Source of the DNA: Clostridium scatologenes | GTDB taxonomy: Bacteria; Bacillota; Clostridia; Clostridiales; Clostridiaceae | DNA: 64,000 bases | Assembly (NCBI RefSeq): GCF_000968375.1 | Contig: NZ_CP009933.1 | Location: forward strand, 2,232,001-2,296,000 | Direction: 5' to 3' | Shown here: piece by piece, positions 26,712 to 35,941 of the stretch | How the letters are laid out: the number at the start of each line of letters is the position of its first letter | Numbering within the stretch: the stretch's first letter is position 1 | Position numbers and translations under genes: made by a program | The notes under the pieces: generated by a model | Database searches by the model: none | Seen by the model: the letters and a program-made list of their open reading frames with translations, nothing else | What the model was told of the DNA's origin: nothing

Positions 26712-27541
26712 TATGCTTCACCTCTTCCTTGAAGCCTGGCAGCTAAATTGTTTATAACCATGCTTATTACAATAGTGGTAATTATCATTATAGTTGCAAT
26801 GACTGATGCTGAATTCCAATCAGATAAAGCCATTGCCTTTTGATATACCAAGGTAGCAAGCACTCTTGACTTATTTCCACCTAAAAGTTGCGGTGTTGTA
26901 TATGCTGTGAAGCTTCCTGTAAAAACAAGTATGGAGCCTACTATAATTCCCGGGACACTTAATGGAAATATAACCTTTATAAAGGCTTCCAATTTTGATG
27001 CTCCAAGACTTTCTGCAGCTTCAAGCAAACTTGAATCAATATTGTCCATAACACCTATAAGTGACATTATCATCAAAGGCAAGAATAAATATACAAAACC
27101 AATGACAATTGATACCTCATTGTAAAGTAGTGCAAGCGGTTTATGTATTAACCCCATATTCATAAGCAAGTTGTTTATAATCCCATTTTTGCCCAGTATA
27201 ACCATCCAACTAAAACTTCTTACAACTGCACTGGTAAGTAGAGGAAAAACTGCAAACATTATAAACAATCCTTTAACGTTTTTCTTTGCTCTGGATATGT
27301 AGTATGCTGTTGGAAATCCAAATACTACTGAAACTACAGTTGAAATCAAAGACAACCTTAATGTTCTATAGTAAACACTCATTGAATAAGAATCTTTAAA
27401 AAATGCAGCGTATCTTGCTAAAGAAAAACCACTGTCACTATTAAAGGTTTTAAAGATTGCTGAAAATAGTGGTAAAACTAAAGAAAATACTATAAGAACA
27501 ATTCCTGGTATTAATAAAAAATAAATTCCTTTTTTTCTCAC
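26711..27541 (-). CDS. ABC transporter permease (PotB-like)
   Basis: 276 residues, six membrane segments, EAA loop LEAAESLGASKLEAFIKVIFP. The start is GTG at 27541 behind AGGAGGGG. It is the first transporter gene after the LacI-type regulator, 14 bases downstream of it, so regulator and transporter are probably one transcript. Confidence 0.92.
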   Translation of the reverse strand: MRKKGIYFLLIPGIVLIVFSLVLPLFSAIFKTFNSDSGFSLARYAAFFKDSYSMSVYYRTLRLSLISTVVSVVFGFPTAYYISRAKKNVKGLFIMFAVFPLLTSAVVRSFSWMVILGKNGIINNLLMNMGLIHKPLALLYNEVSIVIGFVYLFLPLMIMSLIGVMDNIDSSLLEAAESLGASKLEAFIKVIFPLSVPGIIVGSILVFTGSFTAYTTPQLLGGNKSRVLATLVYQKAMALSDWNSASVIATIMIITTIVISMVINNLAARLQGRGEA

Positions 27542-27555
27542 ATTATCCCCTCCTA

Positions 27556-28557
27556 TTATTTTTCTATTGCAAAGCTGCAGCTCTCTCTTACAATTAACTT
27601 AGGATACAAGGATACAATTTCAACATTTCTATCCTTATCTTTTATTTGTCTTAATATAAGATCAATAACTATCTCACTTATTCTTTCCATAGGATATTCA
27701 ATAGTAGTTAAAGATGGTGTTATACTTTCTGAAATTTCAATGTTATCAAAGCCGACAATTGAAACTTCTTTAGGAACATTTACACCTTCCCTAATTAAAT
27801 AATTTAATGCTCCTATTGCCATGAGATCATTTGCTGCAATTACTGCTGTTATTTCCTTATGCTTTGAATAAAGCTTTTTCATACAATCATAACCACTTTG
27901 CATTTTGTAATCTCCATAGCAAATGTACTCCTCATTAATCTCTATTCCATTTTCAGTTAAAGCTTCTATATATCCATTTTTTCTTATTGTTGATATTTCC
28001 ATATCTTGAGCTCCGCCAATAAAGGCAATGTTTTTATGTCCTAATTTTATAAGGTGTTCTGCAGCAATAATTGCTCCATATTTATTGTTAACTATAACTG
28101 TGTTTATTTCTTCCTTTTGTATTTCTCTATCTAGAATTACAAATGGAATATTTCTCTTCTTAGCTGCATTCACTGCTTCTACACATCTGTGGGAAGAAAC
28201 ATAAATAAGTCCATCTACTCTCTTTTCTATCAAATCCATAAGAAAATCATCTCTGTGACTTTCAGTTCCTTCTAAACCAAAAAGAAGCAAATTATAATTA
28301 TATGAATTGGCAATCTTGCCAATACATCTCGCAATTTTTCCAAAGAAAGGGTTTTCTATATTAGGTACAATTAGACCAATTGCTTTTGTCTCTCTTTTTT
28401 CTGTAGTTCTTTCAAGTGGTTTATAATCAAGTTCCTTTATTGCTTCTAATATTCTTTCTTTTGTTTCTTCTTTTACATACCCGGAATCATTTATAACTCT
28501 AGATACTGTTGTTATTGATGTATTTGCTAATTTTGCAACTTCCTTTATGCTAACCAC
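27556..28557 (-). CDS. LacI-family transcriptional regulator
   Basis: 333 residues. The N-terminal helix-turn-helix VSIKEVAKLANTSITTVSRVINDSGYVKEET is followed by a sugar/purine-binding-protein-like sensor domain (IGLIVPNIENPFFGKIARCI, VDGLIYVSSH, IAANDLMAIGAL, VSIVGFDNIEIS). A GTG start at 28557 sits six bases after AGGAGG. It heads the Pot-type transporter/adenine deaminase operon and is its probable local regulator; the ligand could be a purine, as for PurR of E. coli, but this is inference. Confidence 0.9.
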   Translation of the reverse strand: MVSIKEVAKLANTSITTVSRVINDSGYVKEETKERILEAIKELDYKPLERTTEKRETKAIGLIVPNIENPFFGKIARCIGKIANSYNYNLLLFGLEGTESHRDDFLMDLIEKRVDGLIYVSSHRCVEAVNAAKKRNIPFVILDREIQKEEINTVIVNNKYGAIIAAEHLIKLGHKNIAFIGGAQDMEISTIRKNGYIEALTENGIEINEEYICYGDYKMQSGYDCMKKLYSKHKEITAVIAANDLMAIGALNYLIREGVNVPKEVSIVGFDNIEISESITPSLTTIEYPMERISEIVIDLILRQIKDKDRNVEIVSLYPKLIVRESCSFAIEK

Positions 28558-28965
28558 ATTATTCCTCCTTTAAGAAAAGTTTTTCATATTTTTTAGGAAA
28601 ATATTTTCACATTTTTTATTATTCGCTACTTCTTTTAATTTTCCTCTTTTTTTGTATAATTTTTTTTATATTTTTTTATAATTTCTTATTTTTCGCATAT
28701 TTTTTCCGAAATATACGAGTAAAAAATTTGTTAATGTTCGTGTTTATATTTTTCTAATTAAGCCCATATAAGTCTTTCAAATAAAAAACAACATATTACA
28801 ATATTTAATCTTAATATAATAATCTCCTGATTTTTGGGAAAGAATATATACAGCTGTATAAATATTTTGAAAATAAATACAATTATGGTATAATGTGCAC
28901 AGGGGATAATATAAAATAGTATTCTATTAAAATATATTAGTAAATTTACAATAAGGAGGATAATT
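28558..28965. other. Divergent intergenic region with a PurBox-like pair
   Basis: About 400 AT-rich bases between the LacI-type operon and a small plus-strand gene. On the plus strand CCGAAATAT (28706-28714) and AATGTTCGT (28733-28741) form an inverted pair 18 bases apart. They resemble the inverted PurR boxes of Bacillus (core CCGAAC), each with one or two departures. Otherwise only poly-T/A tracts are seen. Confidence 0.4.
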
Positions 28966-29262
28966 ATGTTGGAATTAACTAATTCTAAAAGATGGGGAAT
29001 AGGAAGTTCATCATTAATAATTTCTGTATTCTCTATTATGTTTTCATTTACTTTCATTAATGGAAAATGTGTAGGAGATCATATTTTAGGTGCACTTGGA
29101 ATATCTTTTCCTGTAGCAATAATTTCTTTAACTTTATTTTTCATATCAATATTTATTGGACACAAATACGAAAACGATTATTTAGCTAAACCAGGAAAAG
29201 CATTATCCATAATATTCATTATTTTAATGATTATATCAACAATAGCCAGTTTTATTCTCTAA
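28966..29262 (+). CDS. Small integral membrane protein (98 aa)
   Basis: Starts at ATG behind a strong AAGGAGG site and ends before a perfect terminator. Three hydrophobic segments at about 14-33, 43-65 and 78-97. I do not recognise a family. The gene stands alone, convergent with a TerC-type gene. Confidence 0.7.
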   Translation: MLELTNSKRWGIGSSSLIISVFSIMFSFTFINGKCVGDHILGALGISFPVAIISLTLFFISIFIGHKYENDYLAKPGKALSIIFIILMIISTIASFIL

Positions 29263-29276
29263 AAACTTATATACTA

Positions 29277-29323
29277 AAAAGAATTGAGGCAAGCATCTTG
29301 ACGATGCTTGCCTCAATTCTTTT
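29277..29323. terminator. Perfect bidirectional terminator
   Basis: A perfect 21-bp stem (29277-29297 with 29303-29323), core GAGGCAAGCATC / GATGCTTGCCTC, five-base loop, A-run on the left and T-run on the right. It ends both the small membrane protein gene and the convergent TerC-type gene. Confidence 0.92.
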
Positions 29324-29325
29324 CC

Positions 29326-30057
29326 TTAAGAGTTAACTGGTGATTGCTGTTTTTTTACAACATAGATTCCGTAAATTATAGTTAACAATGCTGCTCCATA
29401 GCTTATTATTTGTACTACAACAGGAGTTACTAAATTTATTGTTAACCTATCTTCAAAAATCATTTTAAATGATGTATGTGCAAGTATTGCAGCCCCTACA
29501 TAGGTAACTATAGGATATTTATTCATAAGTTTTGCTACCAGTTGACTTCCAAAAAATATAATTGGTACATTTAAAATTAATCCCAATATTATAAGTACTA
29601 CACTTCCATCTGCTAAACTTGCTATTGCAAGAACATTATCTAAACTCATAGTAATATCTGCTGCAACTATACTAAATGCAGCTCTCATAAATTTTTTTGA
29701 GGAATATATATTTGTATCTTCTACATTTGATTCTACTGCACATTCTTCACTTAATTTAAGTTTATTTTCTTCATTTGATTCAGGCTTTATAAAATCATAA
29801 GTAATTTTTACTAAAAGAAGCCCACCTACAAGACGTATAGGAAGCCATTGTATTGCTAAAATATATACTAAAAAGCATGCAAATATAATTCTTAACAACA
29901 TTGCTGCAAATATTCCTATAAAAGATGCAAGCTTTGCATGCTTTGGAGGTAAATTTCTAGTAGCTAGTGCAATAACACCTATATTATCACCACTTAAAAC
30001 TAAATCCATAACAGTAATTTGAAAAGCCTTCATCATAAAGAGGCTTAAGTCTGGCAT
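29326..30057 (-). CDS. TerC-family integral membrane protein (YjbE-like)
   Basis: 243 residues with about seven membrane segments. The duplicated acidic motifs DLVLSGDNIGVIALA and DITMSLDNVLAIA are the TerC signature. Bacillus members of the family export manganese and supply it to secreted enzymes. ATG 30057 follows AAGGAG. No yybP-ykoY manganese riboswitch is seen upstream; an imperfect palindrome AACTTTG...CAAGGTT is present at 30130-30150. Confidence 0.88.
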   Translation of the reverse strand: MPDLSLFMMKAFQITVMDLVLSGDNIGVIALATRNLPPKHAKLASFIGIFAAMLLRIIFACFLVYILAIQWLPIRLVGGLLLVKITYDFIKPESNEENKLKLSEECAVESNVEDTNIYSSKKFMRAAFSIVAADITMSLDNVLAIASLADGSVVLIILGLILNVPIIFFGSQLVAKLMNKYPIVTYVGAAILAHTSFKMIFEDRLTINLVTPVVVQIISYGAALLTIIYGIYVVKKQQSPVNS

Positions 30058-30245
30058 ATTGTTATCTCCTTCCGTAATTTCTAATTGTATATTAATAGTC
30101 CTCTAATATCTACATATTAGTTTAACATAAACTTTGTACAATGCAAGGTTTATAATCCCATATTATAGTTATTATACACATTGTAAGTAGTCATAAATAC
30201 CATATCCTTTGTCATTCTTATACTATCTCTAATAATGTTCTTATG

Positions 30246-31361
30246 TTAATAATTTACATGTATCAACCAAAACTTTATATTTTTGTTGCTCCATCCAAGA
30301 TCCCATGGGACTTTGTTTCTATCTGTATTATGGCAACTAACTAAAGGATATCCTTTTGAATCAATACCTGTTACAACTGAAATATGTTTAATATCACCTT
30401 TTTTTTCATAAGCAAGAAAATCTCCTGGAAGCAGCTTATAAGAATCTTTATATACTTTCTCATAGCTTCCATATGCAATAACAGATGCCCTTCCACTATA
30501 AAGCATATATGTCTTAAATCCATCAGCATTCAACCAAGCTCGAGTTGCCCCCTTATTATCATAATTCCAAGCAGGATTTTTTTTAAATCCTCCTCCTTCA
30601 AATAATATTTGGGATGCAAAATTAGCACAATCTCCTCCCATAGGATTATAATCTCTATAATTTTTATTATATTTAAATCCATATACTTCATCATTAGCTG
30701 CCCCACTATATTGATCGGCATATTCTATAGCCTTTATTCTCCTTGCATTTATGTTAGAAATATCTCTTACTGATTGTAATGATATATATTGTTTAATGGA
30801 GTCCGCTTTTAAGTTATCTAAGTTTAGAGAATCTTCAAAAGGATCTTCATACCATTCTTTTGTAATTAACCACCTTCCACCTTTATTAACAATGTTTAAT
30901 AAATGATGCATTCCAATTTTAGATGTATTTACTAATTGTGGCTCATTTTCATATATATACTTATATTTCATTGAACATAACAAGTTTACTGTATATTTGT
31001 CATCCCTGCCTTTAATACTTTTAATTACTAGTTTAGATGAAATGTCAGTAAATTTAACTCCTTGTTTCTTCTCCCACCTTTGAATATAGTTTATCTTCTT
31101 TTTTTCATGTTCATAAGCCCAAACTCCATACTTAGTACTTTTATCATAAATAGGCTCTATCATTTGCAAATTTTTATCTAATATAGCTTTATTTCTATTT
31201 TGAAAAATTTTTTCTATGGAAGTTGCAATTTCTTCCTTAGAATCAATATTACTGCCTAATACTTGAGTAGTATGATTTATATATATCAGTAAAGATACAA
31301 TAATTAATATTACAATCCTTATAACCATAGATTTATGTCTATTTAGAATATAGAATTTCAT
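30246..31361 (-). CDS. Secreted/anchored protein with C-terminal amidase domain (Amidase_6)
   Basis: 371 residues. An N-terminal signal or anchor segment (about residues 12-30) is followed by a region of about 170 residues of unknown fold and a C-terminal domain with YRDYNPMGGDCANFASQILFEGG, LLPGDFLAYEK, IKHISVVTGID and SCHNTD. This is the putative amidase domain found in clostridial and bacillar exported proteins; the Cys in GGDCANF and the His in KHISVVTG are the expected catalytic pair. A peptidoglycan or peptide amide is the likely substrate. It starts behind AAGGAG. Confidence 0.85.
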   Translation of the reverse strand: MKFYILNRHKSMVIRIVILIIVSLLIYINHTTQVLGSNIDSKEEIATSIEKIFQNRNKAILDKNLQMIEPIYDKSTKYGVWAYEHEKKKINYIQRWEKKQGVKFTDISSKLVIKSIKGRDDKYTVNLLCSMKYKYIYENEPQLVNTSKIGMHHLLNIVNKGGRWLITKEWYEDPFEDSLNLDNLKADSIKQYISLQSVRDISNINARRIKAIEYADQYSGAANDEVYGFKYNKNYRDYNPMGGDCANFASQILFEGGGFKKNPAWNYDNKGATRAWLNADGFKTYMLYSGRASVIAYGSYEKVYKDSYKLLPGDFLAYEKKGDIKHISVVTGIDSKGYPLVSCHNTDRNKVPWDLGWSNKNIKFWLIHVNY

Positions 31362-31458
31362 ATTATAATTCTCCTTTATCTCTTAATGTAAAATATATAA
31401 TAAATTAATATAAAAAACTTATATTTCTACCTCTCCTGTAAAAAAAGATTAAGGAAAA

Positions 31459-31501
31459 TATAAATCTTACTCTGGACTTTTAACCTAGCGTAAGATTTAT
31501 A
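31459..31501 (-). repeat. Hairpin upstream of the amidase gene
   Basis: TATAAATCTTAC and GTAAGATTTATA form a perfect 12-bp stem around a 19-base loop. It lies about 100 bases upstream of the amidase start. No clear T-run follows, so UTR structure or an operator is as likely as a terminator. Confidence 0.5.
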
Positions 31502-31641
31502 TTGAATTTGTGTGTTTGTTATATTGTTTTTATTGCAATTCAGAATAGAGGATATTTTTAGTTTATACTATTTCAAAATAATTATTACTAAACTTATATA
31601 AAAATATTCAATAAAGCATTTGCATTCAACTTTTATTTTAA

Positions 31642-31671
31642 AAGCCTGCACCTCAAAATGGGTACAGGCTA
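31642..31671 (-). terminator. Terminator of the second TerC-family gene
   Basis: AGCCTG / CAGGCT stem extended inward by ACC/GGT, followed on the minus strand by TTTT, about 60 bases after the TerC-type stop codon. Confidence 0.65.
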
Positions 31672-31727
31672 CATGTAATTGAGCATGTGGTTAATTCAAT
31701 GAAATTACTTATAATTTATTAATAATG

Positions 31728-32558
31728 TCACGATTTAATCTTTTTTCCTCTACTAATAATTATAGAAACTAAAACACTTATTACCAATATAGAAATGATA
31801 ATAAGAATAGATACTGCCACAGGTATATGATATTTAAATGATATTCCAAGCTTTATACCAGTAAATATAAGTACCATTCCTACTCCATACTTAACATATT
31901 CGAAGGTACTATGTAACTTTTCTAAAAGAAAGTATAAATTTCTAAGTCCTAATATTGCAAGAATGTTTGAGCTATATATAATAAATGGATTAGTTGTTAT
32001 TGCAAATATTGCTGGAATTGAATCTATCGCAAAAATTATATCTGAACCTTCTATTAAAAATAATAGTGCAAATAATGGAGTAGCATGTAGTACATTATTT
32101 ATCCTAACAAAAAATTTTTGTTCATAAAGTTCTTCTGTAACTGGTATCATTTTTTTCAGAAGCTTAATTAATTTACTATCTTCATAAGATACATCTCCTT
32201 CTTTATTCAATACAATTTTCACACCACTTATAATAAGCAATACTCCAAATATGTACAGTACCCATTTAAAACTGTTTACGATAGCAATTCCTAATATTAC
32301 AAATATAAGTCTTAATATAATAGCACCAATAATTCCATAATTCAAAACCCTTTTTTGGTATTTAGAACCTATTCCAAAACTTGAAAAAATCAACAAAAAC
32401 AAAAATAAATTATCAACACTAAGACTTAGCTCAATAATATAACCTCCAAGAAATTCTAATGCTTTTTCAGGCCCCATGTAATACCATATACCTAAATTAA
32501 TAATAAGAGCTATAAAAGTAATGAATAAAAATTTTATTAAATGTTTTTTAGTAGACAT
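31728..32558 (-). CDS. TerC-family integral membrane protein (Alx/TerC-like)
   Basis: 276 residues with about seven to eight membrane segments. Signature motifs are ELSLSVDNLFLFLLIFSSFG and EGSDIIFAIDSIPAIFAITTNPF. The family includes manganese exporters (Alx, MeeF/MeeY) and tellurium-resistance TerC. I take ATG 32558 (MSTKKHL), which has GGAGGT upstream, instead of the longer frame from 32591. It is a different subtype from the TerC-type gene 1.7 kb away. Confidence 0.88.
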   Translation of the reverse strand: MSTKKHLIKFLFITFIALIINLGIWYYMGPEKALEFLGGYIIELSLSVDNLFLFLLIFSSFGIGSKYQKRVLNYGIIGAIILRLIFVILGIAIVNSFKWVLYIFGVLLIISGVKIVLNKEGDVSYEDSKLIKLLKKMIPVTEELYEQKFFVRINNVLHATPLFALLFLIEGSDIIFAIDSIPAIFAITTNPFIIYSSNILAILGLRNLYFLLEKLHSTFEYVKYGVGMVLIFTGIKLGISFKYHIPVAVSILIIISILVISVLVSIIISRGKKIKS

Positions 32559-32593
32559 TTTATACCTCCATTGTAAAAAAATTTGAAACATTT

Positions 32594-32788
32594 TTATAAT
32601 ACAATATTAACTTGTATCAATGTTATATTATATATACTTAAAATTCTTTTTATTTCATGAGTTGTTTTTGACAGTTTTAAATATATTTTATTTCTAAATA
32701 TATTAAATTTTTTAAATTCATATCTGTTTAGTTCATTTTTATCTACTTGCAATATTTTATAATAATTTTTAAAGCTATCTATGTTCAT
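32594..32788 (-). CDS. Small hypothetical protein upstream of terC-like gene (64 aa)
   Basis: Starts at ATG 32788 with a good AAGGAG site and is followed 35 bases later by the TerC-family start, so it probably shares that transcript. The N-terminus FKNYYKILQVDKNEL resembles the first helix of a DnaJ J-domain, but no HPD motif follows and the rest is lysine- and isoleucine-rich. It may be a degenerate J-domain, a small functional peptide or a leader ORF. Confidence 0.45.
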   Translation of the reverse strand: MNIDSFKNYYKILQVDKNELNRYEFKKFNIFRNKIYLKLSKTTHEIKRILSIYNITLIQVNIVL

Positions 32789-33049
32789 ATGTTACTCCTT
32801 TTGCTACTCTAGAATAATATGTATATAATGTGCTCTTAATTTATAGCTTAATAATATATCAGAAAATGTTACACTAGTATAATAAAATTGTGTCAAAACT
32901 GTGTGTATATTATTAAAGCTTTTTTATGATAACTGTTTTGATAAAGTCTATGCCTTTTTGTATATAAGTAACATATTATTATTTTAATAATATACTGTAC
33001 TATAAAATAATTTACACATGACAAAGAATTACAAAGCGAGGTATTTGTT

Positions 33050-33595
33050 ATGAATAAGTTACATCAGAATTACTACAGTGGAATAGATGTAAGTAAATTA
33101 AAATTTATTGGAAAAGGTAGCCAAGGTAAAGTATATTTCTTGCCACCAGACAAAGTAATAAAGGTTTTTTTCAATGATTATTCCTTCAAAGATCAAATTC
33201 ATATTTTGAAGTGTGCACAAAAAAGTAGATTTTTTACTAAGATATATAATTATGATGATAACTCTATAATTATGGATTATGTACCAGGACCTAATCTTAA
33301 GAAATACTTGAAGAGTAATTCACTAGATGAAAAGCTAGCATTTGAATTAGTAGAATTAATATACAATTTTGAACTACTAGGATTTACAAGATTAAATATT
33401 CGTGCTCATCATATCTTTGTACAATCTGATAAATCTATTAAAGTAATAGACCCTAGAAAAAACTTTGAAATTGTTGAAAAATATCCTGTAAGTATATTAA
33501 GAACATTAAAGAAATACGAGTATTTAAATAAATTTTTTAAATTAATAGAAAATAAATATCCTAACAAATATTCTAAATGGAAAAAATTACATTAA
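33050..33595 (+). CDS. Very small protein-kinase-like protein (possible pseudokinase)
   Basis: 181 residues, far shorter than a full kinase domain. The glycine-rich loop IGKGSQGKVYFL and the lysine in KVIKVFF are clear, as is a hinge-like IIMDYVPGPNLKKYL. Where the catalytic loop HRD-x-KPxN should be, the sequence is TRLNIRAHHIFVQ, lacking the catalytic aspartate at the usual position; the metal-binding DFG position reads IDPRKN. This resembles the small YrzF-type kinase-like proteins of Firmicutes. It may bind ATP without phosphoryl transfer. It stands alone on the plus strand. Confidence 0.7.
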   Translation: MNKLHQNYYSGIDVSKLKFIGKGSQGKVYFLPPDKVIKVFFNDYSFKDQIHILKCAQKSRFFTKIYNYDDNSIIMDYVPGPNLKKYLKSNSLDEKLAFELVELIYNFELLGFTRLNIRAHHIFVQSDKSIKVIDPRKNFEIVEKYPVSILRTLKKYEYLNKFFKLIENKYPNKYSKWKKLH

Positions 33596-33598
33596 AAC

Positions 33599-33624
33599 GG
33601 TAGAGTTATTAATTTAACTCTACC
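33599..33624. terminator. Terminator-like hairpin after the kinase-like gene
   Basis: GGTAGAGTTA / TAACTCTACC, a perfect 10-bp stem with a six-base loop just after the stop codon, between convergent genes. The T-run is poor on the plus strand and modest (TTTT) on the minus strand. Confidence 0.55.
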
Positions 33625-33692
33625 TCCTAAAAAATAGCCCAGACTTTTATATCATATACAATTGATTTAAAATGCTATTTCTATATTCCTTC

Positions 33693-35087
33693 CTATTCTT
33701 CATAACAGATAACAGGAGTTCCTTCTTCTATATTATCAAAAATTGCTTTAGCTAAGTATACTGGTGCATTTACACAACCATGAGTTCCATTACTCTTATA
33801 TATATCTCCTCCAAAAGAATATCTCCAGGTTGCATCATGTATCCCTATATTCCCAAAAAAAGGCATCCAATAACTTACTTCAGTTTCATAATTTACTCCA
33901 CTTAAAGTTGCTCCATTTTGTTTATAATTAAGCATATAAGTACCAAGCACAGTAGAACATCCCCTATTAGGATTTCCTGTTACTACATCCCCTTCAGTTA
34001 TAAGCTTTCCATTTTTATAAAACCATAAATGCTGTCTTGTTATATTAACTTCCACATAAGTTTTTCCTATTTCATCTTCGCCTCTAGGTAAAGACTTTTG
34101 AATATATATAGGCTCTTTTTTTAGAACTTCACCAAGTCTTATGCTTTCTAACAATACTTTTATTTCATCAGCGCAATTAATTTTCCATCCATAAAGACCA
34201 CCATTAACTTCTACTATTTTGCCTATAGATGTTTTAAATTTTCTTGTTATCCCAACTGTATCATATTTTTTTGCCAATCCTTGAACATATTTATCAACTG
34301 CTTTTTCATCTATTACTGCTTCTAAATTTTCATCAATACTAAGCCATTCATTTATTATATTTCCATCCAATATTTCACTTTTATTTTCAAATATATAAGT
34401 TATCTTTGTTGATACATACCTATTTAGTAATTCCTTAGTCTTAGAAGTTTTACTAGAACTTAATGTATATTTTGGGTCTTCATAACAAACTTTTTTGTTT
34501 AAATCTAATTTTATATTTCCCTCTAGTATACTCTTTTTTATAGATTCATCTAATTTATCCCTATTCACCTTGTTACCATATACTTCTCTGACAACTTTAT
34601 ATGAACCATTTGAATATTTAAAACTTACATTTCGAGATTCTGTAATATTTTTATTTAAACAATTTAATTCATTTATTTTATTTTTCAAACTATCTTGATT
34701 ATAAATAAACAAATCATTTACATAATATTTTTGATTTTTTAATAAAGAAATAATCCATTTAAATGAACTTTTACTGCGGCAAATTTTAAAAATATTATTT
34801 GTTTCATTGTATTGAAGCCCTATATCTTGTCCTGCTATTTCTTCTATTTGTCCATTTTTCTCTATTAGCTGAAGTTTATAATTTCTAGTATAATTTCTAA
34901 TTATATTATTAGCATCATCATATGGTTTTAATGAAACATTTACTCCGTTTATTACTGTATTGAAAAAAAAGTGATTAGCAAAATATATTGAAACAAGTAG
35001 ATATATCAGTGTAATTGAAGCTATTACAATAATGATATTTGATATTTTTTTACTTTTAAAAAACTTTTTCACATTAATATTTCTCAT
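33693..35087 (-). CDS. L,D-transpeptidase (YkuD) with N-terminal peptidoglycan-binding domains
   Basis: 464 residues. One N-terminal membrane anchor (about 17-38) is followed by about 290 residues of PG_binding_4/VanW-associated type and a C-terminal YkuD domain. The catalytic motif is visible as GIHDATW followed by SNGTHGCVNAPVYLA (His and Cys of H-G-C-x-N). Such enzymes make 3-3 cross-links in peptidoglycan or attach proteins to it, acting outside the membrane. It is a single gene between a kinase-like gene and msrB. Confidence 0.9.
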   Translation of the reverse strand: MRNINVKKFFKSKKISNIIIVIASITLIYLLVSIYFANHFFFNTVINGVNVSLKPYDDANNIIRNYTRNYKLQLIEKNGQIEEIAGQDIGLQYNETNNIFKICRSKSSFKWIISLLKNQKYYVNDLFIYNQDSLKNKINELNCLNKNITESRNVSFKYSNGSYKVVREVYGNKVNRDKLDESIKKSILEGNIKLDLNKKVCYEDPKYTLSSSKTSKTKELLNRYVSTKITYIFENKSEILDGNIINEWLSIDENLEAVIDEKAVDKYVQGLAKKYDTVGITRKFKTSIGKIVEVNGGLYGWKINCADEIKVLLESIRLGEVLKKEPIYIQKSLPRGEDEIGKTYVEVNITRQHLWFYKNGKLITEGDVVTGNPNRGCSTVLGTYMLNYKQNGATLSGVNYETEVSYWMPFFGNIGIHDATWRYSFGGDIYKSNGTHGCVNAPVYLAKAIFDNIEEGTPVICYEE

Positions 35088-35105
35088 ATAAATTTATACC
35101 TTTCA

Positions 35106-35165
35106 TCAAAAATATAAGCATATTTTAAATATAATAACTAATTTAAAATATGCTTATATTTTTGA
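35106..35165. terminator. Perfect 25-bp terminator hairpin after msrB
   Basis: A perfect 25-bp inverted repeat (35106-35130 with 35141-35165) around a ten-base loop, ending in TTTTT on both strands. It ends the msrB transcript and isolates the next gene. Confidence 0.85.
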
Positions 35166-35218
35166 TTTTAAAACTAATGCACAGATGTTAATCTTAAGTA
35201 CATATAAAAAATTATATC

Positions 35219-35680
35219 TTAATCCTTATTATCCTCTACCAAAGAAATATATTCCTCATATCCTTCTTCTTTCATTTTATCAAGTGGAATAAACTTTAAA
35301 GCAGCAGAATTGATACAATATCTTAACCCACCTTCTTCTGTAGGACCATCATTAAAAACATGACCAAGATGAGAATCAGCATTCTTGCTTCTAACTTCAA
35401 TTCTATGCATATTATGACTAAAATCAGACTTTTCTTTTATAAACTCTCTACTTATAGGCTTTGAAAATGCAGGCCAGCCGCAGCCAGAATTAAATTTATG
35501 AGTAGATGCAAATAATGGTTCACCAGAAACAATATCAACATATATACCTTTTTCAAAATGATTGTCATAAGTATTATTAAAAGGCCTTTCTGTTGCGTTT
35601 TCTTGAGTAACCTTATACTGAAGTTCATCAAGCTTTTCCTTTAATTCGTCTTTACTAGGCTTTTTGTAGCTTTGTGACAT
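35219..35680 (-). CDS. msrB: Peptide-methionine (R)-S-oxide reductase
   Basis: About 153 residues. The SelR domain has [39 protein letters not shown] and the catalytic cysteine in [11 protein letters not shown]. The four zinc-binding cysteines of the zinc form are absent. It reduces methionine R-sulfoxide in proteins. ATG 35680 (MSQSYKKPS) is chosen because AAAGGAG lies eight bases upstream; the longer frame to 35722 would pass through that site. Confidence 0.95.
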   Translation of the reverse strand: MSQSYKKPSKDELKEKLDELQYKVTQENATERPFNNTYDNHFEKGIYVDIVSGEPLFASTHKFNSGCGWPAFSKPISREFIKEKSDFSHNMHRIEVRSKNADSHLGHVFNDGPTEEGGLRYCINSAALKFIPLDKMKEEGYEEYISLVEDNKD

Positions 35681-35941
35681 AAAAATCACTCCTTTTAATC
35701 TTTGTTTCCTATTATGAAGCATTTTTTGATTTTTATTCTACTAATTCTATAATCATAAGAATGAGCAGTAAATTCATTCTCAAATTATTCGTAAACTCTT
35801 TTCTACTTCATTTATAACTTTCTTTAATATAAAAAACATATTACTTATATCTGAAGAACTGAATAAAGAAAGCCATAATGACATTAAAATTCATTATGGC
35901 TACTGCTTTATATAGAAAATCTAACTATCCAAGAACTCTGT

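Noticed and set aside
28758..29057. 99-codon minus-strand frame overlapping the small membrane protein gene
   Set aside because: The plus-strand gene has a strong ribosome site and terminator; this frame is its shadow and has neither.
30058..30245. Manganese riboswitch (yybP-ykoY) upstream of the TerC-type gene
   Set aside because: I looked for its conserved loops and found none; only an imperfect palindrome is present.
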